Assembly (NCBI RefSeq): GCF_032854445.1
Contig: NC_088298.1
Location: 11,457,504-11,521,503, forward strand
DNA from: Liolophura sinensis
Taxonomy: Eukaryota; Mollusca; Polyplacophora; Chitonida; Chitonidae
DNA: 64,000 nt
Direction: 5' to 3'
Of the stretch, positions 39,067-52,100 are shown one piece after another. The position numbers were made by a program, and so were the translations under genes. The notes beneath the pieces were generated by a model, which made no database searches, was not told where the DNA came from, and saw only the letters and a program-made list of their open reading frames with translations. Every line of letters starts with the position of its first letter. The first letter of the stretch is position 1.

Positions 39067-40002
39067 TTTAATGATTCGTTAAACGTTACAACGCCTGTTA
39101 GCGTCAAAGTCGTGTACGTTATGTCCATTTGAAACAAGCGACTTACGGGTGGAAACCAAAAAAATAACATCTACCTTTGTGGCATAGAGATTTTTCTGCG
39201 ATTTGACGAAAATGGCGAGTAAATTTGTCGAATGTGTGATGTGGGCCGTATGACATGACTTGAAAGGCAGACAGGAAATGAGGAAATCATGGAATGTCCG
39301 TCTCGAAATTACGGGAAATTAGCATTGAGGTACTTTTAAAAAAAACTACTTTATTCTTCCAACATGTAGCCTTTTTGTGAACTTTTTCTCAGTCGTTAAT
39401 GTTAGAGACAAATGTAATAAAAAAGATGGCGGGTCACATGATACAGTAGGACTTTTTTTCTACCTTTTTTTAGCAATAAAAGAGTTCGAACTTCATTTTC
39501 CTCTATTGAAGTCTAACAAAGAGTTGCATGTGAGCAACAGTAATATGTAAGTGCTTTGAGCGATCATTACATTTAAAAACAAAAAAATATTAAAACATCA
39601 TTATCAAGCAGCTTAAAGGACACATGTAACTCTTGCTTTTATTTCTTAATGCAGAAAATACAGAAGTTCAAAAAAGCTGCTCAACTTGGGACGTAAAAAT
39701 GGCTTTAATGTACATTTTTTACCCAGGCCAGGAAATTAAGTAGTCTGCCGTGGTGACGTCATGGATGACAGCTGTCAAAACATCTGTGCACTTCTAGGGG
39801 GCGGGGGGATTGCGGCGGCCAGCTGGTCCCGCGTACGTTCAACGATGACGTCATTTTCGAAATATCAAAACCACCGACGGAAAATATGCATAACACAGGG
39901 GAGTTATCAAGAGGTATAAAATATAGCTGAAAATGATTTTTTTGGCAAATCTTCCTTAAAACCACACTCTTAGTTTATAAAGCCTTTTCATGTATCTTTC
40001 AA

Positions 40003-40008
40003 TTTATT
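40003..40008 (-). promoter_or_regulatory. Candidate poly(A) signal of copy B
   Basis: AATAAA on the minus strand, about 115 bp after the copy B stop codon. It is the nearest canonical signal, but no transcript data confirm its use. Confidence 0.4.
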
Positions 40009-40121
40009 TTTTCTCAAATAGAATATTTGTAAGACCTCACTGGAAGGAATGAGGCATATTTATGTTTCAAGTCACAGATAAATTTCCGTCAAAACACAAT
40101 TCCCCAAATATCAATTCAAAA

Positions 40122-43100
40122 TCACACGACAGGTTTAACTGTTTTAAGTTCAACATCCGGTACATAAGAATTTGGAGGGGAGGCAACTCCTGGCGGCTCC
40201 CCGAAAGCCCGTCTTAAAAACATGAACTTGACACTCGCGAGCACTGTGAGCACTGCGGTCAGTATGAGGCTAGTAAGCAACAGCATCATAGTGACGTCAT
40301 ACAACTGCAAGCCTAAGGAAATAGCAGTGAATATTCCGTACATGCAAAAAGCTAATAACAGGTAAACAAATTTCACTCCCATCGGTGGGGATTTTTGTTC
40401 CTGGCGTCCCATAATCCAACCTTCGATCTTCAAAAACACGTAAAGCAGCCACCAAGCAAGGAGAACGTCGACGTAGTAGATGGCGGGAATGTTGATAATC
40501 TCGCGCATGCGCACCCACGGTCGACCATTTGCATCTGGAATCCAGCTGTACATGTAGATACAGACCGCCAGAAGCACGGTCACCGGTGCAAAGCGAAAGG
40601 CGAAGTGAATCTTTGTCCAAAACGGCAGGCTGAAAATCTGCAACAAAATATTGTAAATATTTCAATATCGTAGTTTAAATCTAATGTATTGGGGCCTCCG
40701 TGGCTCAGTTGCTTGGCGCGCTAGCGCAGCGTAATGACCCAGGATTCTCTCACCAATGCGGTCGCTGTGAGTTCAAGTCCAGCTCATGCTGGCTTGCATT
40801 CCGGCCGTACGTGGGAAGGTCTGGCAGCAACCTGCGGATGGTCGTAGGTTTCCCCCGGGCTCTACCCGGTTTCCTCCCACCATAATGCTGGCCGCCGTCG
40901 TATAAGTGAAATATTCTTGAGTACGGCGTAAAACACCAATCAAATAAATAAATGAATAAATCTATGTATCTAACTGTATACGAATCACACACGCCAATTA
41001 TAATCTGATGGCTCTTAGAAGGTTCTCTTTTGCAAAAGGCATGATCATTTACCTTTATTTCATTTCTTATGTGGCCTTGCAAAGATTGCTTTAGAAATTT
41101 CTCTTCGACTTTATAAATAAATTAATGATCTGTTGTTTGACAATGAAAGACGGACAAACAAACAACATGATCTGTTGTATTTGAATTTCCCTCTTATACT
41201 GACAACTTGGCATATGCCTATGTTTTAAAAAGCAGTTCATCTTGTCACTACGCCCCTACACTCAAATATCACACTAACAAGTAACTACGGACGGGGAAAC
41301 TTACATGCGTCACGGTGTACAACAACAACGTCCCGAAAACAAACATTGGCCATAACTTGGTCCCTAGTTGTTCCGGACCTGAGTTTTGAGCTGCCACTAC
41401 GCCTGCGTGAAGGCAGAACCACGTCTCCAATAGCAACCGCCAATAGCGGTTAAGGTGGACTTGTGTCATCATAAGACTTCCTGAAATAATGGAAGGAATG
41501 AGAAATGATCACCTGAGCATTTTTATTTTCTGCACTCTTGTCACTTGTGACAGCGCCAAAATCACCAAGATAAATCGTAAAGCAGGTTAACATTCCCCAA
41601 AACTGACATCGTCTTCTGACACAATTTCCAGGTAATGTCTTTTCCGAAAGTAAACAAACAAATAAAAAAAAAATTCAGGACATTTCGTATAGGTGAGACT
41701 AACTTTGATTATTTCACTGCCATAAAGCGATACCAGATCGGTTAAGGAATTAAGTGACCAGTCGAAATGAAAATCACAGTCGTTTCAAAGCAGCCGTTAT
41801 ATTAAAGAAATGCATCATTATTTTAGAGTGAACTTGAAAAACAGAATTATTTTTTTGATTGACATTTTAATCTCATTTTACGTCGGTCAGAATAACGGTT
41901 GGACGAAACTTGCCAGGTACAGAACAAACGACCGGACTTGAAGCCGCAGTCAAATAACGATGTACACTGTTCGTGTTACCAGTTCGAATCACACCTCAAG
42001 CAAGGTAAAAAGCCACTTTGGGAGGTATAAATAATTTAAAACCCTCTGTTGTAAAAGTTTTGCGTGCCTTACAGCAAGGCTTATTTTGACGTCATTGTAA
42101 AAATGCTTGTAACTTATGTCGTCAATTTTGGTTGTAAACTAATATGGGTGGTTAGGGTAAACAAAAAAATCCAAACAACAAAACACACACACACAGACAA
42201 ACACACAAACCACACAAAAAACTGGTCAATTGATCACCAAGCAATATTACTATTTGCGAGGCAAAAACCTTGCTATAGGTCAGCGATTCCGTCGGCTACA
42301 TCATTTAAGCCAACAAGTGGTCTGAATCACCACGCGGTTGTTTAAGATTTGTTTCTTCTGTTGAAGCCCTTGGAAGCGCTTAGCTTCATTAGTCCTAAGT
42401 TTAGATTTATTTATTTTTTTGATTGGTGTTTCACGCCGTACTCAAGAATATTTCAATTTTACGACGCGGCCACATTATGGTGGGTGGAAACCGGGCAGAG
42501 CCCGGGGGAAACCCACGATCACCCGCAGGTTTCTTGACCTTCCCACGTACGGCCGGGGTGCAAGCCAGCATGAGACGGACTTGAACTCACAGCGACCGCT
42601 CTGATGAGAGACTCCTAGTGCGAAAACTAACTGAGCCACGGAGGCCCCAGATAAGCTGAGAGACATGTTTGATGAGAAGACGGCTGTTTGGATTGCCGCT
42701 AATAACTACAGTGCCGTAGACTTTATTGAACGACGTGGTATCCTACATTTGGACATCAAACCGAACAACATCCTCACTGACGACAAGCTGTATCCAATTC
42801 TTGCTGACTTTTGGGAACGCTAGGCGCCTTCACGAATGTCAGAGACCGGGTGACAACAACGTTCTAACGTCTGCCTACACGTCACCTGAACTACTAAAGG
42901 GAAGATGAGCAAACAAGATGGCCGACCTGTGTGCGACAGCCTACTGGTTTTATAAAATCGTCAAGGGGAGGTCACCTTTCCTGGGTAGGACTGTGTCGGA
43001 AAATGAGCTGAAGATTTCTCTGGGTGTCGTTTTTGATTATGATGGCTTGTCTTCTGCTGCCTGAAGCTTTCTGGCCAGTGAATTTGATCTATCCCATGCA

Positions 43101-46100
43101 CAAAGCCTTGGCTACTATCGAGGTGCTTCCACAGTCGTGTCTCATGAATTGTTCGCCCAACTAGAGTGGTTTGAGTGTCGCCCCACCCAGTCTCCATTAC
43201 TGCGGGTTATCTCAGCCCTGGACCGCACATCAATGTCCGCTACGAAACTCTTCCTACTCTGTGATACATCATCGTCTAGCGATTGTCTTGACGGCCAGGA
43301 AAAAGCGCCACCTTGACACAGACAGCAGAGGAGTTGACGAAGAAGGGAGATAACCCCACTTATGGCCCAAAGATCTGGTTACATTGATGGATATCTCGGT
43401 GACACCGAGGATTTCTTGGATAACTGGGGTTGAGCTGTAGTATCTCTATCAGCACTATATCTGTCATCTCACCGATTTTCATCAAGTCATTATATTTTAC
43501 CAGCTGTATCTGCTGTATTATTATGTACGATTTAGTAATATATCAACCTGACTATTTTAAGACATTTTTAAAACTGTTATTTGATATTTATGTATGTTGT
43601 TTAAATTATGTTTATTTGGACTGTAACATAAGCTTTGTTCCCGTACATTGATTATGTTAAATGCTTACCGCGTACTGGACACGGGGACAGATAAGTCTTA
43701 TTTCCTTGCCAGACCCAGTTCAACCTTATTCAGAGAAAGCGACTTCGGACTTTTGACGATTTCTTACCATTAACGCTTGTCTCCACATTGGCAAGTATAT
43801 GATGCACACAAATGGTGATTTATCTACTGTCTTTACCGAACAGAAAGTGCAATAAAGTATCTTGTTTCCAGAAAGTATCTCTTGAGGTCTCCTTTGATGA
43901 CGATCTCTTTAGGGAAAAGGATGACTCCTCAAGGAACAGCATTCCACGCTCGCCTCAAATACCGCAGGACAGAGATCTAGGACTCCTGTTGTCTCTTGCT
44001 TGTGCTTACGCCGAGGTAGTTGGCGTTCCAGCTGGGCCCAGCAACCCAGAAGACTCTTACTAATCCCGTCGCTGTGAGTCCTCTTGAACGTGGATACGTC
44101 TGTCAGCAGCCTGCGGATGATTGTTTGTTCCCCCACCATAAAGATGACTGTCGTCGTATAGCCAAAATATTCTTGAGTACGGTGCAAAACACAAATCAAA
44201 TAAATAAATAAGAAATCATGCGATAAAATGGCAAATATCTACATAGCTCAGTGCTGTTTGGTTGGTCACCTCGGTCGTCTTCGTCGCCGAAATTTGCTGG
44301 AGCGGACAAACTTCACAGACAAAGTGGAATCGCCAGCGTACCTTTTTTTGATGTGTCTGCGAATTTCGGAGCGGACAAAATCGTCTGCGAAATACGCCGT
44401 TGCCAGCTCGGACACATTTTTCGGATTTTAGAATTTTAAGAAATAGGCCTGGTCATGTATAGAAAAATCCATCTAGTGTGTCCCCGTCTTTAGCCATTGG
44501 ATTAAGCGATGAAGATCCTTGCTGAGCGTGCAACCAATCTCTGGTTTATTCTTGAGCCAGGTTGGAGTTGTGTTGGTGTGAGGGCAGTACTTCTTTTGCT
44601 TACCTTGTAAGAGTAAAATCCAGGTGTGTGCAAACCCCAGCACGTGACCCCACGTGTTTTCCATTGGATGGTACCAAAACGTGTAGACACAGGCCCAGGC
44701 GCATAGGTAACCATGGTATCGCTTCAGTATGTTGATGGGTCCGTAGTTGAGGCGCAAAAAGTTGCTAACCTTGTCCTTGTGTGCAAGCGTCGGCCAACCG
44801 AATACCATGCCTCTGTTTCTGTACTCCATCAGCATAATAAACGTCAACATTATAATCACCGAGCCTATAAAACGTAAGTGAAACGACAAATGAGAAATAA
44901 AAACACAATTTCCTTCAGAAGCAAACCTGACCGCCGTCATGTAAGTGAGAAATAAAGTCAAAAGGCAAGTCAAATAAATAGTCAAGTAAATATTTATTTA
45001 AGGGAAAAGGGATAAGGGAGCCTGGGGTAAACCACCGACCTTTGGCAAATTACTGATGAATTTTCCTACACCTGACATGTTAACATGTCGACATCTCATT
45101 GTTAACAAGGCTCCACAAACAGTGAAATGTAGTGACCTTAGAGACCATGAATTTTATATCACTTCTATGTAAAACTGGCTTGACTATTGAACTTACTACT
45201 TACTCATATTCTAACCACCGCTGGACTAATGGAATCTGGTATTACATTCACTTAGCCCATATTCTAAGAACGGCTGCGCCAATGGGATCTGCTCTTACTT
45301 ACACTGCGAGCTGGCGATGCTTACATCCTGAGCTGTGGAGTCATAAGTGGTGTGTGTTTGCAACAAATGAAGAAGATGGAAAAACACATTGATGCCGAAG
45401 AAATAATAGTTGTATTTGTTGAGCGAAGGTGTGTAGTCCATTCCTCGTTTGGCCTGGAAGAAGTTAAAAAGCCGACTGATAGTGCATGGTTGTTCTATTC
45501 TGATGAAAAAATGCTAAAAAAAAAACCAAACTAAAATGTCAGGCTCTGACTGGAGACCAAATTTCGAGCTGAGGATTACAAGCCTATGAGCGTTCGAGGC
45601 TTGAAGTTTAAAACATATCGCAAACCATCATGACTGGCTGATTTTAAGGTCGATCAAAAGTTGCCGTTACTCAGTCGTGAGCAACTGATCCAAGGACGGT
45701 TAGCTTAATGGACCAGTTTGAAAGATGGATGGAAATTTGTGAGTAAGCATGGGTGGGCTAAGTGGTGCTTAGGTACAAAATTGGGTGTAAAACAGAATCA
45801 TCCAGAGTGCTCATTCATAAGCCGACGTTTCAGACGTGTGTGTGCGCGTGCGTGTGTTTTGTATCGTTTACTATAGGATGGGTGAGTTAGTGGTCAATAT
45901 ATGGACGATTAATTGCGGCCTAAAACATACACAAAATTGATTATTTTGCAATCAGGCATTAGCTCTACCAACTTTAACCAATGAAAATCGTTACTTTTAA
46001 GGACCGACCTATAGCATCAAATGTTAAAAAGTAAGTGACTACAGTCCACAAATAAGAAATCCAGATGTAATCACCTGCGATTTCTAATTTTATTTTTCAC

Positions 46101-49100
46101 TGCCTTTTGTGACTGCACTATCTTTCTGCGTGTAGAGTGCTGTCGTCTGAGGGCCATAATTGAAAACCTCATTTGAAGTATAAATGTGTGCTTTTCGGGG
46201 ATATTGCCGGCGATGGACTCGAGACAAAGATAGCGATAAGCCATATGTTTATTGCCCTCCTATTCGGTAGTGTTGACACCATTAGGCGACTGTCAATTCA
46301 GCCTAAACAGTTCATCGGTCAATGACTATCGGTAATTTGAGTGGAGTTGTCAAAGCCGGTGCGTTTGAGCGTTGCAGAGCTAGAAGCAATGCTGTAAGAT
46401 AAGAAGTTAAAAAGAAACGATTACGTATAACCTTGCAATTAGTTATATCGAAGGAGAGGTGAAAACAACTGTTTCTGTATGACGTAGTTTCCACTGAGCC
46501 ACTTCTAATCTGGAATTCTTACCTGGTACTTGGGTGCCCCATATTAGGGAAACCGGGACACGTTTTCACTTACTTTGAACTAAGATATTTTAATTTTACA
46601 CATCACAAAAATAAAAAGGTGTAAGATTTTATAACTTGGGGTGGGATACGTTATCAGTACACATAAACATTTAGTGGTAGTGATGTATCATTGTGTTTAG
46701 TGTTTTCTTTTAACATAATAAATGAACATAAAAGCAAATGGAAAATTAGCTGAGGACTGTGACAAGCTGCGTCTCACCTTTTCCTGCTGTAAATTATAGA
46801 TGACGATCCAGACGAAGAGTTGATGGGAAATGTAACAGACCCAGACGAATAAGCGGCTGTACCACGTGACCTGATCTGGTGGCAGCTTCCAGTAATACCA
46901 TCGCGATGACGCGTCTGCACCATGCCTGGAACAGTAAAGGAGAGAATATAACGACTGGTCGGTTGTTAGACGGATGGATCGACAGACCGAGTATTATGAA
47001 AATTTTATTGATGAAATCATTATCAGGTGGTAAACCCGGGACCACACCAAGGTCGAGTCATACCAAAGACTTTAAAAACGGTACTTGATGCTGCCTTGTT
47101 TGGCGCTCAGAACTGAGAGTTTAAAGCAAGGAAACAGGACCATAGTCTGTTTCAGTCATACTCGCTACCAAAACTTCTTTTAGTTAGTGACAAGTAACGA
47201 CACCAGCTCTACAAATGGATACGTGGGAAGTTCATATTCTTGCAAAGAAAATCAAATAAGAACACTTTTTTCTAATTCATAATGTTAAACTCCATAAACT
47301 TAGTTTCAACACCAAGAACTAATTTCTTCGGATGACGTCATAATTATTAAAAAAACCAGAGGCATGCTGGGGAATAGGTGCACCAACATGCGTTAACTCC
47401 ACCCGGTAACACATCCTACACGACACTCTCAACGAATAGACTACATTGCTTTTTTATAACAAAATTTCCTAACATCCAGCGTTAAACTGCCCTGAGATAA
47501 TATACTACAACAGATAAAATTATATTCATAGATTAAGACTATATTACATTAGTGCCCTGTAAACAATTTCAAATATGGCAGCGGCAGAAACAGGGTTTAC
47601 AGTAGGATCGCTAGCAGATAAGGAAACTGGTGTCGTTCTCCGTCAAAACATGCCGAACTCCGCCCAGTATCCAGCATACCACTGGTTTTTTTTTAATAAT
47701 TATGCCGTCACTTGAGGCAATGGGTTCTTGCCGTCGAGACGGGGCTTTTGGACTTCAACATTATAAATTAGAAAAAGTGTTCTACTTTCATTTTCCATGA
47801 CAATGATGTGAACCTCAAAAATATCAGCGTTTATGCTGTTACATAAAGTTATGTTGTTACGTGTCACTGACTAAAGGCAATTTTGGTGACTTATTTTACA
47901 GGCAGCTGAAAACAGGCGACTTTCTAAAAGAAACAGACAATAGTTGGCCAGGTGTAAGTGTAATTTGACTGGGTAGCGCGTCTGGGGTATTTGGCATGGC
48001 TCTTTTTCAGCATGGACTCGCCCTGCCGCTAGAAATCACAGTATGTTATTCTTAATGTCTCCGCCTCGTAGTCGGGAGACCCGGGATCAAACCCAGGTGG
48101 GGTCGTACCAAATGGTTAACTCGCTTGACGCTCATCACTGAAAGGTTAGACGGAAACAGGACTGGTTGGCCCGGTATAAGTATAATATGGCTGGGTGGGG
48201 TGTCATTTCTGGTGTCACCAGCATAATACTTCAGTGGCTCGCCCTGCCAAAAGAAGGCACATGACATGTACACACACCTAATGATTCCTCTTCGTTCTAT
48301 GACTGAAAAATTGCTAAGTAATACCTTAAACCGTAATCATTCGTTCGTTCTTAGTGTTTGGATTATTTGGTCGCACTGACCTTCCTTTCACCCCTGGCTC
48401 GTCGATATCAGGTTCTGGTAAAAACCGGATCGATGACGTCGCACTGACGTTGTGTGAGAAGCCCGATTGAGCGTCCCATCCTCTACAGCTTCCTAAAGGA
48501 GATCAATGTAGCAAAAACATACATGTTAAAATCGTTTGTAACGATTAAAGGGCGGAATTTGGAGTCGCTGGTTCAGCAACGGATTTAAGTAAAGAAGTTT
48601 GTCGCGTACGCCTTTATCAAAGGGCGATGATTCACTTTGGGCATCCCGGTTAGCCCCACCCATAAATATGGTGTATGCTGTATAAGTGATAAAGTCTTGA
48701 ATATGACTTTCTAAAACCATTCGGTCTGCCAGCAACCTGTGGATGGCTGTGGGTTTCCCCGGTTTCCTCCCGGGCTCTGCCCGGTTTCCTCCCACCATAA
48801 TGCCGTATAATGTCGTATGAGTGAAATATTCTTGAGTAAATCAAATAAATAAAACCATTCAGGGGCCTACGTGGCTCAGCCGGTTAGTGCGATAGCGTAG
48901 GGTAATTACCCAGGAGCCTCTCAACAATGCGGTCGCTGTAAGTTCTGGTCCAGCTCATGCTGGCTTCCTCTCCAGTCGTATGTGGGAAGGTCTGCCAGCA
49001 ACCTGCGGATGGTCGTGGGTTTCCCCCGGGCTTTGCCAGGTTTCTTAATGCTGGCCACCGTCGTATAAGTGAAATATTCTTGAGTACCGCGTAAAAGACC

Positions 49101-52100
49101 AATGAAATAAATAAATAAATAAAAAGCCATTTAATGAAACAAACTAAACCAAAGTAACATTGTTAGAACACAGATACCTAATCCAAGGTCGCATGACTTG
49201 TAGTGTATACCGTGCTGTATAGGTATAACTCGTAGCCGTACAGCACACTGGCTGTTGCAGAGATGCAAAACACATCATGTCATGGAGACCAAATGGAGTG
49301 TATGTCTAACATCTGCAAACGCATCATGTCATGGAGACCAAATGGAATGTATGTCTACTAACTGCCTACTCATCATGTCATGGAGACCGAATGGAATGTA
49401 TGTCTAACATCTGCAAACACATCATGCCATGGAGACCAAATGGAGTGTATGTCTAACATCTCCAAACACATCATGCCATGGAGACCAAATGGAATGCATA
49501 TCTAACATGTGCAAACACATCATGCCATGGAGACCAAATGGAGTGTATGTCTAACATCTGCAAACACATCATGTCATGGAGACCAAATGGAGTGTATGTC
49601 TAACATCTGCAAACACATCATGTCATGGAGACTAAATGGAGTGTATGTCTAACATCTACAAACACATCATTTCATGGAGACCAAATGGAGTGTATGTCTA
49701 ACATCTGCAAACGCATTATGTCATGGAGACTAAATGGAGAGTATGTCTAACATCTGCAAACACATCATGCCATGGAAACCAAATTGAGTGTATGTCTAAC
49801 ATCTGCAAACACATCATGTCATGGAGACTAAATGGAGTGTATGTCTAAAATCTGCAAGCGCATCATGCCATGGAGACCAAATGGAGTGTATGTCTAACAT
49901 CTGCAAACACATCATGTCATGGAGACCAATCTAACATGTGCAAACACATCATGTCATGGAGACCAAATGGAGTGTATGTCTAACATCTGCAAACACATCA
50001 TGTCATGGAGACCAAATGGAGTGTATGTCTAACATCTGCAAACACATCATGTCATGGAGACCAAATGGAGTGTATGTCTAACATCTGCAAACACATCATG
50101 TCATGGAAACCAAATGGAGTGTATGTCTAACATCTGCAAACGCATCATGTCATGGAGACCAAATGGAGTGTATGTCTAACATCTGCAAACACATCATGTC
50201 ATGGAGACCAAATGGAGTGTATGTCTAATATCTGCAAACATATCATGTCATGGAGACCAAATGGAGTGTATGTCTAACATCTGCAAACACATCATGTCAT
50301 GGAGACCAAATGGAGAGTATGTCTAATAAAACTGAAAACACATCATGTCATGGAGGCCAAATGGAATGTATGTCAAATATGTGCAAACACATCATAGCAC
50401 GGAGGTCGAATGGAATGTATGTCTAACATCTGCAAACACATCATGGCACGGAGACCAAATGGGATGTATGTTTAATATCTACATTTATGTATATCAAAAC
50501 AATCAAATTCAAATTCCTTTGATATTCCACTCTATATATGAAAAACTTGAACACAAGCAAGCTGTATTTAGCTCTAAAACTTTTAGTCGTGAGGAGACGA
50601 TAAGCTTGAGCCTTACTCAAGCGCAGCTATGAGGGAAAAAAAGTGCAGGACGAATCACCAAGGTTCCAGAGCTAGCTTAGTTTAAAACGTGGACTATAAG
50701 GAGACATAATATAAATCTGTACACATTGAATATTTTTAATACTTAAAGCAGTCACTGCACGGAAACAAATTACCAATCGAAAACAAGGAAATCGGTAAAT
50801 ATCCAGTATATATCGGCGGATCAGGCTTGTTTTAAAGCTTACTCTGATGTGCAACGAAATGAACCTGCACATCAAATTTTATGACTATCGAATAAAAATT
50901 GGAGAAATCGAGCAGAATTCAAATCGCGACAGATAACCGGCGGTACTTACATGACCTGTACGTGAGTACTCGTCGTAAACAACCGATCTTTGCAAAATTA
51001 CTGACGAACTTTCCCACATTTGACATGCACCTAATCTTTGCCCACCGTATTCTGGTATTGTGTTTCAAGACAATTAGTTTTCAAGTCGCCTCACAAACAA
51101 TGAGAGCGGGAATCTACAAATTCCCTGTCCAAGGCCGGGTTTGAACTCTCGATTGAACGGACGGGTGGTATATCAGGCACCCCATCATTAATATTATCAC
51201 CAGTGTATAATCCTGTGTAGCATAAGATATAAAGTTTTCTTTGGCTGCCACTGATTTTTTGTCGCACAGTCACATTACCTGAGATGAAAAAATCTCAAAG
51301 CCAATAAAACCCACCAAAATACTATTAAATGCAAGGCTATGATATCCGTTGTGTGTGTTTGGATTGGTCTATATTTAAATATAACACACTTGAAGGCTTT
51401 AATTAATATCCCTCCTTCTACTTTTGTGGGAGCAATGAATAGCATTGAATACTGTAAACTGAGCTACAACAACTTACCGATGCCGAAGATGGCGCCCCCC
51501 AGCGCCACCATAAACAACACTCCACATATCCATAGTATGACGTCATGTCGCCTGAACCATGGCAGTGACGTCACAGTAATCTCCTGTATAAACAACAAAT
51601 ACAGTTCAGCCGAGCCCAACATGAGGGTTACTGACGCCATATATCTCCGTATGTCATCACTGACTAACTATGTAACGTATTTATCTCGCAGAAAGACCCA
51701 CCAATCCCCCCTCTCCTCCTCCCTCCCCTAAAAAAAAAACAAGTACGGGTAAATCACTCATTGTTTTCTAAACAAAGGGTATAACCAAATCAGCAAAACA
51801 CTTGACGTCGGCTGCAGGATACGGGATGATACATGTCACCCACGTCACTGATGCTGTCCAATTGAAAGCGGAGTACATTGTATGATGCGGGAAAAGGACG
51901 GTCATACCTCCTCGCATAAACGGTTACTTTCAGGCAAATAGAATACGGAACCTACCCAAAATTTTGTTTTAGAGGACACCTCAGTGATATCCCTTCCAAC
52001 GGAAACCATGATGTTGGTTCATTACCTTAAATTCCAGTTTAGTTTCTAACGGAAGTGTTGTTGCCTTGGGATATGTTTCCGATTTCAGATCTGTAGACTT

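Larger units (their letters stand above)
35720..40002. other. Spacer between copies A and B
   Basis: I see no coding region. It holds SINE fragments (36469, 36880, 37890 and 38700), an (AAT/ACT)n run at about 36404-36468, a degenerate GTCC/GTCT-rich run (37682-37775) and a 36-bp tandem repeat (38959). From about 37.9 kb onward it is similar to the spacer before copy C. The copy A promoter should lie just above 35719, but I see no TATA box or other clear element. Confidence 0.5.

Noticed and set aside
39610-39965. Possible short transposon beginning ttaaaggacacatgtaactc
   Set aside because: The start resembles known non-autonomous element ends, but I could not find a matching inverted end or target duplication.
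40691-40770. Possible tRNA gene (A- and B-box-like sequence)
   Set aside because: The head is followed by the SINE body and AAAT tail, recurs across the window, and does not fold to a standard cloverleaf by eye; it is a tRNA-derived SINE.
49269-50480. Regular 49-bp repeats resembling a CRISPR array
   Set aside because: Units are contiguous with no variable spacers, and the setting is an intron in animal DNA; it is a minisatellite.
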